Below the pieces are notes generated by a model, which saw only the letters and a list, made by a program, of their open reading frames with translations, did not search any database and was not told the origin of the DNA. Below are positions 48,952 to 59,431 of a stretch of 64,000 bases of DNA, piece after piece. Source of the stretch: Rhodospirillaceae bacterium. GTDB taxonomy: Bacteria; Pseudomonadota; Alphaproteobacteria; SP197. Numbering within the stretch: the stretch's first letter is position 1; each line of letters starts with the position of its first letter. The position numbers and the translations under genes were made by a program. The stretch is taken from positions 418,695-482,694 of the forward strand of contig PBNE01000006.1 of NCBI GenBank assembly GCA_002722885.1, in the 5' to 3' direction.

Positions 48952-50031
48952 ATGTTAGAACAGATCACTTCCATCAAGGAAGACACGCTCGAGGCCATTG
49001 CCGGAATCGGCGATTTGAAGGCACTGGATGACATCCGTGTCGGTGCGCTCGGCAAGAAAGGCGCGATCACCGGATTCATGAAACAGCTCGGCGGGCTGGA
49101 CCCCGATGAACGTCGCGAGGTCGGCCAGGAGCTCAACCGCATCAAGGATGCGGTCCAGGCTGCCATCGACACGCGTAAGTCCGAACTTGAATGGGCGGCG
49201 CTCAACGAGCGTCTGGAAACCGAACGGGTCGATGTCTCCTTGCCGCCCCGGCCCGAAACCCAGGGCAGCATCCATCCCGTCAGCCAGGTCATGGACGAGA
49301 TCATGGCGATCTTCTGCGAGATGGACTTTGCCATCGCCGAAGGGCCAGACATCGAAGACGACTGGCTCAACTTCGGTGCGCTCAACATTCCCGACGAACA
49401 TCCCGCCCGCCAGGAGCACGACACGTTCTATCTGCCATCCTCGGGCGAGGGCGGACGCCCAGTTCTGCGCACGCATACCTCGCCGGTGCAGATCCGCCAC
49501 ATGATGAAGTCGGAACCGCCGATCCGGATTATCGCCCCTGGCCGGACCTATCGCAGCGACAGCGACATGACCCACACACCGATGTTCCATCAGGTCGAGG
49601 GCCTCGTGATCGACGAGACCGCCCATCTGGGACATCTCAAAGGTTGTCTGCGCGATTTCGTCGAGGCGTTCTTCCAGGTCGACAACGTGCCGATGCGATT
49701 CCGGCCGAGCTACTTCCCGTTCACCGCCCCGTCCATGGAGGTCGACATCGGTTGTTCCTTCGAAGGTGGTGAGCTCAAGATCGGCGCTGGTGATGACTGG
49801 CTCGAAATCCTGGGCAGCGGCATGGTCCATCCCAATGTGCTGCGCAACGGCGGCATCGACCCCGATCGATACCAGGGTTTTGCCTTTGGCATGGGGATCG
49901 ACCGTATTGCCATGCTGAAATACGGTATCCCGGACCTGCGGAGCTTCTTCGACGCCGACCTGCGCTGGCTGCGTCACTACGGTTTCCGTGCGCTCGACCT
50001 GCCCACCCTTCACGGAGGGTTGGCCCGATGA
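48952..50031 (+). CDS. pheS: Phenylalanyl-tRNA synthetase alpha subunit
   Basis: A 359-residue class II subunit. An N-terminal coiled-coil for tRNA binding (about 1-85) is followed by the catalytic domain, with [32 protein letters not shown] and [20 protein letters not shown], and the motif 3 region [18 protein letters not shown] near the end. The ATG at 48952 was chosen over the long open frame upstream across rplT. Its stop overlaps pheT as ATGA, matching the alpha2-beta2 enzyme. Confidence 0.95.
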   Translation: MLEQITSIKEDTLEAIAGIGDLKALDDIRVGALGKKGAITGFMKQLGGLDPDERREVGQELNRIKDAVQAAIDTRKSELEWAALNERLETERVDVSLPPRPETQGSIHPVSQVMDEIMAIFCEMDFAIAEGPDIEDDWLNFGALNIPDEHPARQEHDTFYLPSSGEGGRPVLRTHTSPVQIRHMMKSEPPIRIIAPGRTYRSDSDMTHTPMFHQVEGLVIDETAHLGHLKGCLRDFVEAFFQVDNVPMRFRPSYFPFTAPSMEVDIGCSFEGGELKIGAGDDWLEILGSGMVHPNVLRNGGIDPDRYQGFAFGMGIDRIAMLKYGIPDLRSFFDADLRWLRHYGFRALDLPTLHGGLAR

Positions 50032-52430
50032 GAATCACACTGGACTGGCTCAAACGCCATCTCGACACCGAGGCGACCCTTGAAGAGATCGTCGACGCCC
50101 TCAACCGGATCGGCCTTGAGGTCGAGGACGTCGAGGATCGGAGCGCCGAATTGGCACCTTTCACTGTGGGTTACGTCGTGAAGGCCGAGCAGCATCCCAA
50201 TGCCGACAAGTTGCGGGTCTGCATGGTCGAAACCGGCAGCGGTGAGGTGCAGGTTGTTTGCGGTGCGCCCAATGCGAGGACCGGCATGAAGGGCGTGTTT
50301 GCACCCTCGGGCAGCCACATCCCCGGTACGGGTGTGGATCTCAAGGAGACGGAGATCCGCGGCGTCGCGAGCCGCGGCATGCTCTGCTCCGAGCGCGAGA
50401 TGGGCCTGAGTGACGAACATGACGGCATCATCGACCTGCCGGAGGATGCTGAGGTCGGTGCGTCCTATGCTGCGCTGTCGGGCCTGGATGATCCTGTCAT
50501 CGATATCGGCGTCACGCCGGACCGGGGCGACTGCTTCAGTGTACGCGGTATCGCGCGCGATCTTGCGGCAGCGGGTCTTGGCACGCTGAAGTTGCTCGAC
50601 ACGTCACCGGTTCCCGGCAGCTTCAAGAGCCCGCTCGGCATCGAGTTGCGCTTCGACGATGCCACGAAGGACGCTTGTCCTGCCTTCATCGGGCGTTACT
50701 TCAAGGGCCTCAAGAACGGCCCCAGCCCGTCCTGGATGCAGCAGAAGCTCAGGGCTGTCGGTCTGCGTCCGATCTCCGTTCTGGTCGACATCACCAACTG
50801 GCTGACCATGGATCTGGGCCGGCCGGCGCACATCTATGATGCCGACAAGGTCAAGGGCACAATCGGTGTGCGGATCGCTGAACCCGGCGAGCGCTTCGAC
50901 GCTCTGAACGACAAGTCCTATGATACCGACGGCGAGATGACGGTTATCTTCGATGACTCAGGCATGCTGGGCCTGGGTGGCGTGATCGGCGGCGAGTCGA
51001 CGGGCGCCGACGACGGCACGGTCAACGGTTTCCTCGAAATCGCACTGTTCGATCCCATCCGCACCGCTGCGACCGGTCGCAAGCTGGGCCTAGTGACCGA
51101 CGCACGCCAGCGCTTCGAGCGGGGTATCGACAATACCTTCGCTCCGGAAGGCATGGAGATCGCCACCCGGCTTGTTCTGGAACTGTGTGGCGGCGAGGCG
51201 AGCGAGGTTGTCCAGGCTGGCGAGATTCCGACCGGCCACGAAACCATGAACGTTCGCCCCTCCCGGGTGCAGTCATTGGGTGGCATTGCCATCGTGAAAC
51301 GTCGGGCCGAAGCGATCCTGGCTGATTTGGGCTTCGAGGCGTCGGATGTCGGAGACGATCAGTGGTCAGTCTCGATTCCGACCTGGCGACACGACATGCA
51401 GTGTGAGGCTGATGTCATCGAAGAGGTGCTGCGCATCCATGGTTTCGATGAAGTCCCCATGGTCTCGCTGCCGCGCGTTTCGGCGCTGACACGGCCGGTG
51501 CTCAGCACTCGTCAGAAACGTGTCCGATGGGCCCGCCGCACGCTGGCATCGCGTGGTATGTCTGAAGCGGTGACCTACTCCTTTGTCTCTTCGGCCCAGG
51601 CTGGGCTTTTCGGCGGCGGCAATCAGGGCCTGACGCTGGTGAACCCGATCTCGGCCGATATGGATATGATGCGCCCGTCCAGCCTTCCCGGCCTGCTGGC
51701 AGCGGTCTCGCGTAACCAGGCCCGTGGCATGGACAACTTCGCTCTGTTCGAGATCGGCCCCGTCTATGGCGGGATCGAGCCCGAAGGGCAGAAGACCATG
51801 GTTGGGGCCCTGCGTGCCGGCCGGTCCGGCGCGCGTCACTGGAATCAGGCCGACAGGCCCGTCGACGCCTTCGACGCCAAAGCCGATGCCCTGGCGGTAC
51901 TGGCAGCGATCGGGGCTCCGGTCGACAACCTCCAGACCTCCGCCGATGCACCGGACTGGTATCATCCCGGCCGGTCCGGCGTGCTGCGTCTGGGCCCCAA
52001 GGCGATGGCGACCTTTGGAGAGCTTCATCCGAAGGTGGTGGCAGAGCTTGATGCCGCCGGACCTGTTGCGGCCATCGAAATCAACCTTGAGGATGTGCCC
52101 GAACCCAAGGCCAAGTCCGTGGCCCGGACGAAGCTGGCGGTTTCGCCCTATCAGCCGGTGCATCGCGACTTTGCGTTTGTGCTCGATGCCGATGTCTCCG
52201 CGGAGAAACTGGTCCGTGCCGTGAAGGGGGCCGACAAAGCCCTGATCGATGACGTTGCGGTCTTTGACCTCTATGAGGGCGCCAACCTCGGTGAGAACCG
52301 CAAGTCACTGGCCGTTGCCGTCACTCTGCAGCCGACTGATCGCACCATGACGGACGACGATCTCGAGGCCGTGTCTGAGAAGATTGTTGCAGCTGTCGCC
52401 AAGCAGACCGGGGGTGAGCTGCGAGGCTGA
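50028..52430 (+). CDS. pheT: Phenylalanyl-tRNA synthetase beta subunit
   Basis: An 800-residue subunit. It has an N-terminal EMAP-like tRNA-binding domain ([19 protein letters not shown] near 50), the B3/B4 editing domain ([20 protein letters not shown] near 255), the B5 domain, a catalytic-like core, and a C-terminal ferredoxin-fold anticodon-binding domain from about residue 705. It forms the phenylalanine-tRNA ligase with PheS. Length and domains are complete. Confidence 0.95.
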   Translation: MRITLDWLKRHLDTEATLEEIVDALNRIGLEVEDVEDRSAELAPFTVGYVVKAEQHPNADKLRVCMVETGSGEVQVVCGAPNARTGMKGVFAPSGSHIPGTGVDLKETEIRGVASRGMLCSEREMGLSDEHDGIIDLPEDAEVGASYAALSGLDDPVIDIGVTPDRGDCFSVRGIARDLAAAGLGTLKLLDTSPVPGSFKSPLGIELRFDDATKDACPAFIGRYFKGLKNGPSPSWMQQKLRAVGLRPISVLVDITNWLTMDLGRPAHIYDADKVKGTIGVRIAEPGERFDALNDKSYDTDGEMTVIFDDSGMLGLGGVIGGESTGADDGTVNGFLEIALFDPIRTAATGRKLGLVTDARQRFERGIDNTFAPEGMEIATRLVLELCGGEASEVVQAGEIPTGHETMNVRPSRVQSLGGIAIVKRRAEAILADLGFEASDVGDDQWSVSIPTWRHDMQCEADVIEEVLRIHGFDEVPMVSLPRVSALTRPVLSTRQKRVRWARRTLASRGMSEAVTYSFVSSAQAGLFGGGNQGLTLVNPISADMDMMRPSSLPGLLAAVSRNQARGMDNFALFEIGPVYGGIEPEGQKTMVGALRAGRSGARHWNQADRPVDAFDAKADALAVLAAIGAPVDNLQTSADAPDWYHPGRSGVLRLGPKAMATFGELHPKVVAELDAAGPVAAIEINLEDVPEPKAKSVARTKLAVSPYQPVHRDFAFVLDADVSAEKLVRAVKGADKALIDDVAVFDLYEGANLGENRKSLAVAVTLQPTDRTMTDDDLEAVSEKIVAAVAKQTGGELRG

Positions 52431-52478
52431 CCTCCTGGCCGACTCGCTGGGTCGGACTATCTGGGAAGGGAAAGTATT

Positions 52479-54023
52479 ATGCCGTCGAGCCTGATTCGCG
52501 GACGTTACGTCATCACTCATGTGGTGGACAGGAACGCGGTCAACATCGTCGAGGACGGTGCCGTTCTGCAGCGCGATGGCCTCATCGTGGAGATCGGCGC
52601 CTTTGACGACCTTTCCGCGCGTCATGATGTGGACGATGTGCTCGGTGGCCCCAACTGTGTCGTGACGCCGGGTTTCGTCAACGGGCATCATCACCTTGGC
52701 CTCACCCCGGTCCAGCATGGTTGTCAGGATCTTCCGCTGGAGTTGTGGTTCGCGTCGATGATTCAACAGCGCGATGTCGATCCCTATCTTGACACGCTCT
52801 ACTCGGCCTTCGAGCTGATCGCCTCGGGTGTCACCACGGTGCAGCATCTGTCAGGCTGGTCGGGTGCAGGTGCGGATCAGATCGTCGCCGACAGTGAACG
52901 CATGATCGATGCCTATCGCGACATCGGCATGCGGGTGTCCTTCTCCCATGGCGTCTGGGACCAGAACCATCTGGTCTATGGCGACAATCGGGCCTTTGCG
53001 GAAAGCCTTCCGGGTGACCTTGCCGCCAGAACAGCGGCTCATCTCGAAGCAAGGGAATTGCCGGTCTTTGAACAGCTGGGCATCTTCGAACAGCTGTTCG
53101 AGCATCATCAGTCCTCGGAGCGGGTGCGCATCCAGCTTGCACCCAACAATTTCCATTGGTGTTCGGACGACGCTCTTGATGCCCTGCGCGCCCATGCTAC
53201 GCGCTATGGCGTGCCGATGCACATGCATCTTCTGGAAACATCCTACCAGAAGGAGTATGCGCGCCGCCGTACCGGCGGGTCCGTTATCGCCCATCTCGAG
53301 CGTCGTGGTCTCCTGGGTCCCGACATGACCTTTGGTCATGGCGTCTGGATGACCGAGGCCGATATCGAGATCCTGGCTGCGACGGGCACCCATGTCTGTC
53401 ATAATGCCAGCTCGAACCTGCGGCTGCGCAGCGGGATGGCGCCGCTTGATGCCTTTGAGAAATCAGGTATCCGCGTTGCGATCGGCATTGACGAAGCCGG
53501 CATCAACGACGACCGCGACATGCTGCAGGAAATGCGCCTGATCAAGCATGTCCATCGTTTCCCGGGCATGGGTGATGACGTTCCCGTGTCCGCCCAGATC
53601 TTCCGGATGGCAACCGAAGACGGAGCTCACACCACGCCCTTTGTCGACGAAATCGGGGTGTTGGCTCTTGGAAAGGCTGCCGATTGTGTGATCATGGATT
53701 GGAACGCCATCGCCCAGCCTTTCCTGCGACTGGACCGCGATATCTCGGTGCTTGACGCGGTGATCCACCGTGCCCGCGCTTCTGGCGTGCAGACGGTCCT
53801 CGTGGCGGGCGAGCCGGTCTATCGCGACGGGTGCTTCACCCGCGTTGACCGGGATGCGATTCTCGATGCCCTCGCCGAACGCATGGCACGACCTCTAACT
53901 GCTGCAGAAGAAGATCGTCTTCAACTCGGCCGAGAACTCATGACGCATGTTCGCGCGTTCTACAGCGGCTGGCTCGATGAAGAGGTCCGGAAACCCTTCG
54001 ACCGCCGCAACGCACGGTTCTAG
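52479..54023 (+). CDS. Amidohydrolase of the AtzA/TrzA/chlorohydrolase group
   Basis: A 514-residue metal-dependent hydrolase. The metal histidines are in GFVNGHHHLGLTP near residue 66, HMHLLE near 250 and FGHGVWM near 288; the catalytic aspartate region is AIGIDEAGINDDRDM near 335. A C-terminal composite-sandwich part ends the fold (ALGKAADCVIMDW). Members deaminate or dechlorinate heterocycles or act on guanine-like compounds; the substrate cannot be named. GGGAAGGGA precedes the start. It follows pheT by 48 bp but has no functional link to it. Confidence 0.87.
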   Translation: MPSSLIRGRYVITHVVDRNAVNIVEDGAVLQRDGLIVEIGAFDDLSARHDVDDVLGGPNCVVTPGFVNGHHHLGLTPVQHGCQDLPLELWFASMIQQRDVDPYLDTLYSAFELIASGVTTVQHLSGWSGAGADQIVADSERMIDAYRDIGMRVSFSHGVWDQNHLVYGDNRAFAESLPGDLAARTAAHLEARELPVFEQLGIFEQLFEHHQSSERVRIQLAPNNFHWCSDDALDALRAHATRYGVPMHMHLLETSYQKEYARRRTGGSVIAHLERRGLLGPDMTFGHGVWMTEADIEILAATGTHVCHNASSNLRLRSGMAPLDAFEKSGIRVAIGIDEAGINDDRDMLQEMRLIKHVHRFPGMGDDVPVSAQIFRMATEDGAHTTPFVDEIGVLALGKAADCVIMDWNAIAQPFLRLDRDISVLDAVIHRARASGVQTVLVAGEPVYRDGCFTRVDRDAILDALAERMARPLTAAEEDRLQLGRELMTHVRAFYSGWLDEEVRKPFDRRNARF

Positions 54024-54080
54024 AACGTCGCGATACCAATCGGGCTCTTGCAGTCAGTCCTGGCCTGTCTGTGCCCAGGT

Positions 54081-54422
54081 CTAGGCTACATCGGCGTCAT
54101 CGACATCGAAGTAACGCATGTCCGATGATGTGAGGTGGGATGTCACACTGATCATCCAATCCTGCCACCCGGCGCCACCGACCATCGCGATCCGGTCGAA
54201 ATCATTGATATGACGCAGATCGAAGGCAAGGCCGTCCAGCAGGGTCCGGAACTCCACGGAGCCTAGGGCTGTCAATTCGACCATCAGTGAAATCTTGCTG
54301 TGAGCCGTGATGGCGTCCTCCAAGACGGTGATCATGGCATGGTAGTTTTCGCGGGTAAGTGTATCGCTGATCTTCAGGCGCAGCACAGCACCATCAGGGG
54401 ATTTGTCTACAATCTCGAACAT
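54081..54422 (-). CDS. STAS/SpoIIAA-like domain protein
   Basis: A 113-residue protein matching the SpoIIAA-like (DUF3478) group: LRLKISDTLTRENYHAMITV at the start, FDLRHINDFDRIAMVGGAGW in the middle, and an acidic tail. Relatives have a STAS-like fold and unknown function, sometimes linked to membranes. It stands alone on the minus strand between an amidohydrolase and lepA, head-to-head with lepA. Confidence 0.75.
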   Translation of the reverse strand: MFEIVDKSPDGAVLRLKISDTLTRENYHAMITVLEDAITAHSKISLMVELTALGSVEFRTLLDGLAFDLRHINDFDRIAMVGGAGWQDWMISVTSHLTSSDMRYFDVDDADVA

Positions 54423-54532
54423 GAAATAAGCCCTCGCTGTTGAATGGCAATGAATTCACGTCGTGACAGTGTTGCGTCCCCAAGCCTCGTACCCTTATGT
54501 TCCGCGCTCCTTTTGCAGACTCCAAAATCAGA

Positions 54533-56335
54533 ATGACCGCACTCGACCACATCCGCAACGTCGCCATTGTCGCGCACATCGACCACGGTAAGTCCACACT
54601 GGCTGACCGTCTGATAGAGATGTGCGGCGGCCTGGATCAGCGTGAGATGCGTGGTCAGGTGCTCGATGCCATGGATATCGAGCGTGAGCGCGGTATCACG
54701 ATCAAGGCGCAGACCGTCCGGCTGAACTACGAAGCTGAGGACGGTGAGACCTACCTGATCAACATCATCGACACGCCAGGCCATGTCGACTTCACCTATG
54801 AGGTCTCGCGCAGCCTGCGCGCCTGTGAAGGTACGCTGCTGATCGTCGATGCAACCCAGGGTGTCGAGGCCCAGACCGTTGCCAATGCTTATCTCGCGGT
54901 CGATGCCGATCTCGAGATTCTGCCGGTGGTCAACAAGATCGACCTCGCCGCCGCCGACGTCGACAAGGCGCGCGAGGATGTCGAGGAATCGGTCGGAATT
55001 GATGCCACCGAGGCGGTTGGTGTCTCGGCGAAGACCGGGCTTCATGTCGAGCAGGTGCTGGAGGGTATTGTCCAGAAGCTCCCGCCACCCAGGAGCACCG
55101 GTGAGGATGCGCCGCTGAAGGCGCTTCTGGTCGATTCCTGGTACGATCCCTATCTTGGTGTCGTCATTCTGATGCGGGTGATCGACGGCAAGGTCCAGAA
55201 GGACCAGCGGGTGCGTATGATGGGTACCGGCGCGGTGCGCGAGATCGATCGCGTAGGCATCATGACGCCCAAGGCCGTGCTGGTTGATGAACTGGGCCCC
55301 GGCGAGATCGGCTTTTTCACCGCCGCGATCAAGGATATCGCCGAGTGCCGTGTCGGCGACACCATCACCGACGACCGCAACAGGACCGAAGACGTTCTGC
55401 CGGGCTTCAAGCCCAGTGTGCCGGTGGTTTTCTGTGGCCTCTACCCGACCGATGCGGGCGACTACAACGATCTGCGTGACAGTCTGGGCAAGCTGCGTCT
55501 GAACGACGCCAGCTTCCACTTCGAGCCGGAGAATTCCGTGGCCCTGGGCCTCGGTTTCCGTTGCGGCTTCCTGGGCCTGTTGCATCTGGAGATCATCCAG
55601 GAGCGTCTGGAACGTGAGTTCGATCTCGATCTGCTCGCGACCGCACCCAGTGTGGTCTATCGGGTCACCAAGAAGGGCGGCGAACCGTTCGAGCTCCACA
55701 ATCCCGCTGATCTTCCCGATCCCAGTCAGATCGAGACAATCGAGGAACCGTGGATTCGTGCCACTATTCTGGTGCCCGACGAATACCTGGGCGCTGTGCT
55801 GCAGCTCTGCACCGACAAGCGTGGCGAGCAGTTGGAGCTGACCTATGTCGGCGGCCGCGCCATGGTGGTTTACCGCCTGCCGCTGGCTGAAGTGGTGTTC
55901 GATTTCTACGACCGGCTGAAGTCAGTCACGCGCGGCTACGCCAGTTTCGATTATCAGATGGATGGCTTCACGGCCGGCGATCTTGTGCGGCTTGACATCC
56001 TGGTTAATGCAGAAATGGTCGATGGCCTTTCGCTCATCGTTGAGCGTTCGTTCTCCGAGGCGCGCGGTCGGGCCGTATGCGAGAAACTAAAGGATGCAAT
56101 CCCGCGTCAGCTCTTCAAGATTCCGATCCAGGCAGCCATCGGGGGCAAGATTGTAGCCCGCGAGACGCTGTCTGCCATGCGCAAGGATGTGCTCGCCAAG
56201 TGCTACGGCGGTGACATCAGCCGCAAGCGTAAGCTGCTCGACAAGCAGAAGAAGGGCAAGAAGCGCATGCGCCAGTTCGGCAGTGTCGAGATCCCGCAGG
56301 ATGCCTTCTTGGCCGCGCTCAAGCTGGGCGATTGA
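54533..56335 (+). CDS. lepA: Elongation factor 4 (LepA)
   Basis: A 600-residue translational GTPase. G1 AHIDHGKST is at about residues 14-22, followed by G2 [11 protein letters not shown]3 DTPGHVDF and G4 NKIDL. The C-terminal LepA-specific domain ends with [20 protein letters not shown]. It aids ribosome function, possibly assembly or back-translocation. The ATG at 54533 ([13 protein letters not shown]) gives the family start; an in-frame ATG 12 codons upstream (54497) is possible but lacks similarity. Confidence 0.95.
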   Translation: MTALDHIRNVAIVAHIDHGKSTLADRLIEMCGGLDQREMRGQVLDAMDIERERGITIKAQTVRLNYEAEDGETYLINIIDTPGHVDFTYEVSRSLRACEGTLLIVDATQGVEAQTVANAYLAVDADLEILPVVNKIDLAAADVDKAREDVEESVGIDATEAVGVSAKTGLHVEQVLEGIVQKLPPPRSTGEDAPLKALLVDSWYDPYLGVVILMRVIDGKVQKDQRVRMMGTGAVREIDRVGIMTPKAVLVDELGPGEIGFFTAAIKDIAECRVGDTITDDRNRTEDVLPGFKPSVPVVFCGLYPTDAGDYNDLRDSLGKLRLNDASFHFEPENSVALGLGFRCGFLGLLHLEIIQERLEREFDLDLLATAPSVVYRVTKKGGEPFELHNPADLPDPSQIETIEEPWIRATILVPDEYLGAVLQLCTDKRGEQLELTYVGGRAMVVYRLPLAEVVFDFYDRLKSVTRGYASFDYQMDGFTAGDLVRLDILVNAEMVDGLSLIVERSFSEARGRAVCEKLKDAIPRQLFKIPIQAAIGGKIVARETLSAMRKDVLAKCYGGDISRKRKLLDKQKKGKKRMRQFGSVEIPQDAFLAALKLGD

Positions 56336-56413
56336 AAACCATCGTTGTCTCGTAGAAGGTCGCCGAGATAGTCGAGGGTCGGCGCAAATGAGTTCTGAGG
56401 GGAGTAAAGGCGG

Positions 56414-57283
56414 ATGAATATGGTGACCGATGTCGTCCTGCCGGGCGCTCTTGCATTCATCATGCTCTCCATGGGGCTGTCGCTCCGGATTGCAGACTTC
56501 CAGCGTGTTCTGGTTCAGCCCAAGGCTGCCTGTGTCGGACTGTTCGCACAGATGGTGTTGCTGCCCCTGATCGCCTTTGCGCTGGTGCTGGCCTGGCGTG
56601 CGGTGTTCGGGCTTGATCCTTCCCTTGCCGTCGGCTTTGTCATCATCGCGGCCTGTCCCGGCGGCGTGACGTCCAACCTGATGACCCACCTCGCTAAGGG
56701 CGATACCGCGCTGTCGATCAGCCTGACAGCGGTCTCGAGCGTGCTGTCAGCGTTGACCATTCCCCTGATCGTCAATGCAGCGACAGGTATGTTTCTCGGC
56801 GCCGAGGCACCGCCCCTGCCAATCCTGGGGACCGTCGCGGGCGTCTTTGTCATTGTCACACTGCCGGTGCTTGTTGGGATGGCGGTGCGTGGCGTTGCGT
56901 CGCAAACAGCAGAGCGTATTGAGCCGTTTTGCCGCCGCACCGCGGTCGTCCTGTTCGTGATCATTGTCCTGGCTGCAGTCGCCCTGGAGTGGCGCCTTCT
57001 GGCGGATCATTTTGCTGATGTCGTACCGTTGGTTCTGCTGCTGAACCTCGTGACCATGGCCATGGGCTGGTGCGCCGCACGGGGTGCGTGTCTTCCCCGG
57101 GATCGGGCAATCGCGATCAGCCTGGAAGCGGGCCTCCAGAACGGGACCCTGGCCGTGCTGATCGCGGCGACCTTCCTTGCCGACGAGACCATGGTGGTTC
57201 CCGGAGCGACCTACAGCATTCTGATGTTCTTCACCGCCGGGCTGTTCGTGGCACGGATGATCCGTCCTCGAACCACCGTATGA
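56414..57283 (+). CDS. Bile acid:sodium symporter (BASS/SBF) family transporter
   Basis: A 289-residue membrane protein with about nine or ten hydrophobic segments. The family core GFVIIAACPGGVTSNLMTHLAKGDTAL (about residues 74-100) and the late glutamate region ISLEAGLQNGTLAVLIA near 236 match the sodium-binding cross-over helices. Family members import bile acids, pantoate or other organic anions with sodium. It faces a Rieske oxygenase pseudogene and may have served the same pathway, but no substrate is readable. Confidence 0.87.
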   Translation: MNMVTDVVLPGALAFIMLSMGLSLRIADFQRVLVQPKAACVGLFAQMVLLPLIAFALVLAWRAVFGLDPSLAVGFVIIAACPGGVTSNLMTHLAKGDTALSISLTAVSSVLSALTIPLIVNAATGMFLGAEAPPLPILGTVAGVFVIVTLPVLVGMAVRGVASQTAERIEPFCRRTAVVLFVIIVLAAVALEWRLLADHFADVVPLVLLLNLVTMAMGWCAARGACLPRDRAIAISLEAGLQNGTLAVLIAATFLADETMVVPGATYSILMFFTAGLFVARMIRPRTTV

Positions 57284-57301
57284 CGCCGAGGTACGGAAGC
57301 T

Positions 57302-57322
57302 CCGGGCGTTCGCGTCGCCCGG
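57302..57322. terminator. Hairpin between the BASS transporter and the Rieske pseudogene
   Basis: CCGGGCG (57302-57308) pairs with CGCCCGG (57316-57322) across a 7-base loop between two convergent genes. T-rich sequence on the plus side (GGTTTCTC) is only weak support. Confidence 0.45.
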
Positions 57323-57346
57323 GCTCCGGTTTCTCGGTCCAGGTTT

Positions 57347-58549
57347 CTATTCGGCGGCCATCTTTCGGGTGTCCAGATGCTCCAGAAAACACTGCTGAAA
57401 GAACGCGAGCGAGGCCTCGCCGCCTGCGCCGCGGGTCAGGTGTCCGACCTGGTGACAGGGCGACTGCAGGGTGCGCTGCATTTTTTCGTAGACCCAGACG
57501 TCCTCGGTCTGGAAATCGCCGGTCTCGAGCGGATGTTGGGTCCAGTGCGATTACTTGATCAGGCCGCTATCCGGGTCGTAGTCCGGAATGTCCTTCAGTT
57601 TGAACCGGCCGCCACGTTGGCCCTTGGGCGCCCAGCTTCGGATGCGCAGCAGAGTTGTGCCGGCATCGACCGTCTCCAGAACCGAAATGGATAGCCCCCA
57701 GAGGTGAAGCGCCAGCATCGTGAGCGGGAAGATTATGTAGATCCCGCCGTAGGCACGGTGATGTTCGACGTGTGCCGTGGGTGATGCGCCGGCGTTGTCT
57801 TGCAGGAGTTTGGGAAGGGGATGCTTGGTGCCATCCCGTTCCAGCGACCACCAGACAAGGTGCCGTCCGCGAGCCTCCCAAACCTGTTTGTCATGGGTCA
57901 CTTTGCCCAGGGTTTTGTCATGCAGGTAGGCGAGATGGTAGCCGTCGACGGCATTCTCAAAGAAGACCTTCCAGTTGCACATCATCTCGTAGGCTATCTC
58001 GTGCCGTGACTCCTCCATCGAATCCGGCCCGATGTCGTGTGGCCATCCCGTGGTGTCGAGCTCACCCAGCCAGATGTCGAAAGGCTCTTTCGGTTCTGTG
58101 TTGGGATGGATGAAAACCAGATCGTGCAGGATCCCGGTCGCGGCGCCGTGGAGGGAGGTCTTGGCGAGGTTGAGATCAGGAAAGCATGCGGCCTGGGCCG
58201 GCGCGCATTTGAACTCGCCGTCGAGCTTGTAGACCTAGCGATGGTAGGGACACATGATCATAGGCCCGGCGTTGCCGTGGCCTTCCAGCAGTTCGGTGCG
58301 CCGGTGACGGCAGATGTTGTGGAAGCCCCGCAGCTTGCCGTCGCTTCCGCGCACAACCGCCAGGGTATGGACGCCCGCCTGTACTGTTTGATATTCGCCG
58401 GCTTCCTTGAAGTCATGAACTGTGCCGACAAAGCCCCAGGTCCTGCAGAACAGCTCGTGGCGTTCCCGTTCGAACCAGTCCTGGTTGACGTAGGCCTCGT
58501 GGGGCAGGCTTTGACGGGGTGTGTCGATCGGATCGAGGCGCGGGGTCAT
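57347..58549 (-). pseudogene. Rieske-type ring-hydroxylating oxygenase alpha subunit, two in-frame stops
   Basis: Read through, the frame is 401 codons, the usual size for this family, and is colinear with it. The Rieske ligands are intact (NICRHRRTELLEG and CPYH, residues about 79-103), as is the mononuclear iron site (FENAVDGYHLAYLHDKT near 188). Codon 105 (58237-58235) is TAG exactly where the conserved tryptophan after CPYHx is expected. Codon 333 (57553-57551) is TAA in GLIK*SHWTQHPLETGDF. Everything between and after keeps coding character to a final TAG at 57347. An AAAGGA ribosome site precedes the ATG at 58549. It looks like a recently broken gene, unless the stops are sequencing errors or are read through. 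Confidence 0.85.
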
Positions 58550-58589
58550 GACCGTTCCTTTCGGGTCTGGCTGGATAGATGGTCGTTTA

Positions 58590-58602
58590 TGATTAATAAT
58601 CA
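58590..58602. promoter_or_regulatory. Perfect 13-bp palindrome (candidate operator 1)
   Basis: TGATTAATAATCA is a perfect 6-1-6 inverted repeat in the divergent gap between the Rieske pseudogene and the small membrane-protein gene. It abuts a second palindrome. A TetR-family gene 0.8 kb away (59432) is a candidate binder; this link is inference. Confidence 0.55.
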
Positions 58603-58615
58603 ATATTGACAATAT
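58603..58615. promoter_or_regulatory. Perfect 13-bp palindrome (candidate operator 2)
   Basis: ATATTGACAATAT is a second perfect 6-1-6 inverted repeat, starting on the base after the first. It covers the TTGACA box of the plus-strand promoter, so a bound repressor would block RNA polymerase. Confidence 0.55.
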
Positions 58616-58634
58616 ATATTTCACACCCTATCTC
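58606..58634 (+). promoter_or_regulatory. Sigma-70 promoter for the small membrane-protein gene
   Basis: A perfect -35 TTGACA (58606-58611) is followed after 17 bp by TATCTC (58629-58634), 25 bp before the start codon at 58660. It overlaps candidate operator 2. Confidence 0.55.
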
Positions 58635-58659
58635 TTCGGCATCCAAGGAGACGGTCCGC

Positions 58660-58953
58660 ATGTTCTCAACGCCTGATTACGGTTCTACGAGCTTCCGCGC
58701 TGCCTTGCGCCAGCAGAAGTGACTGACGCTGGTCGGCTTGCCGATCCTTCTCGTGGCGTCGTTCAACGAGATCTAAGCGGTCTGGGGCGTGTTGTTCGTC
58801 TATTGGGGTGTTGCCTCGGCTGTCACCGGTGACGTGTTTCTCCTGGAAACGATCCGTCGCCGTGACGACCCCGTCCTCTTCTGGATCATCGTGGCGATGT
58901 GGATCGGCTTTGGCCTCATGTACGTCGCCTACGACGCCTTGCCCTATCTGTGA
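58660..58953 (+). pseudogene. Small membrane-protein gene with two in-frame stops
   Basis: AAGGAG (58645-58650) lies 9 bases before an ATG at 58660. The frame runs 98 codons to TGA 58951, interrupted by TGA at codon 21 (58720-58722) and TAA at codon 39 (58774-58776). Read through, it gives a 97-residue protein with about three hydrophobic stretches (LTLVGLPILLVASF, AVWGVLFVYWGVASAVTGDV, PVLFWIIVAMWIGFGLMYVA) joined by a charged loop (ETIRRRDDPV). Because of the stops, ordinary gene calling would miss it. No family was recognised. The TGA follows QQK where a tryptophan codon (TGG) would fit. It is divergent from the Rieske pseudogene, which shows the same kind of damage. Confidence 0.6.
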
Positions 58954-58969
58954 TCAAAGGAACCTCGTC

Positions 58970-59428
58970 ATGTCACGAAAGACCCTGTCCAACATTCTGG
59001 CGCTCGCCGGCCTCACGGTTGCCCTTGCCATCAGTTTCGGTGAAGAGGCGATCAGTGGTGAAACCATGCGCGTGACCATCACTGACGTACGCAACAGCGA
59101 CGGCGTCGTGCATGTCCTGATCTACGACAGCGCCCGTGCGTTCGAGGCCTATTCGATGACGGATCTGGCGACCTACACCACAGTTCCAGCTTCAGCGGGA
59201 ACCATGGAGCTCGATTTCGACGGGTTGGTCCCGGGCACCTATCCGCTCTTTGTGCATCATGATGAGAATGCCAACGACATCTTCGAAATGTCAGGCGAGG
59301 TGCCGCTTGAGGGTTATGCCTATTCCCGCACTATGGGCGTCGAATCCTATCCCAGCTTCTCGGAAGCCGCGGTCGAGTTCGACGCAGGCGCCATGGTTTC
59401 GCCCATGACCATGATCTACTACAACTGA
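58970..59428 (+). CDS. Exported DUF2141 family protein
   Basis: A 152-residue protein with a signal peptide (about residues 1-28, hydrophobic NILALAGLTVALAISF). A DUF2141 domain follows: MRVTITDVRNSDGVVHVLIYD, LVPGTYPLFVHHDENANDIF and a tail ending MTMIYYN. The fold is beta-rich and the function unknown; relatives are periplasmic or outer-membrane linked. AAAGGA precedes the start at 58970. It is 16 bp after the interrupted membrane-protein gene and 3 bp before the TetR gene, so it probably shares their transcript. Confidence 0.8.
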   Translation: MSRKTLSNILALAGLTVALAISFGEEAISGETMRVTITDVRNSDGVVHVLIYDSARAFEAYSMTDLATYTTVPASAGTMELDFDGLVPGTYPLFVHHDENANDIFEMSGEVPLEGYAYSRTMGVESYPSFSEAAVEFDAGAMVSPMTMIYYN

Positions 59429-59431
59429 GTC

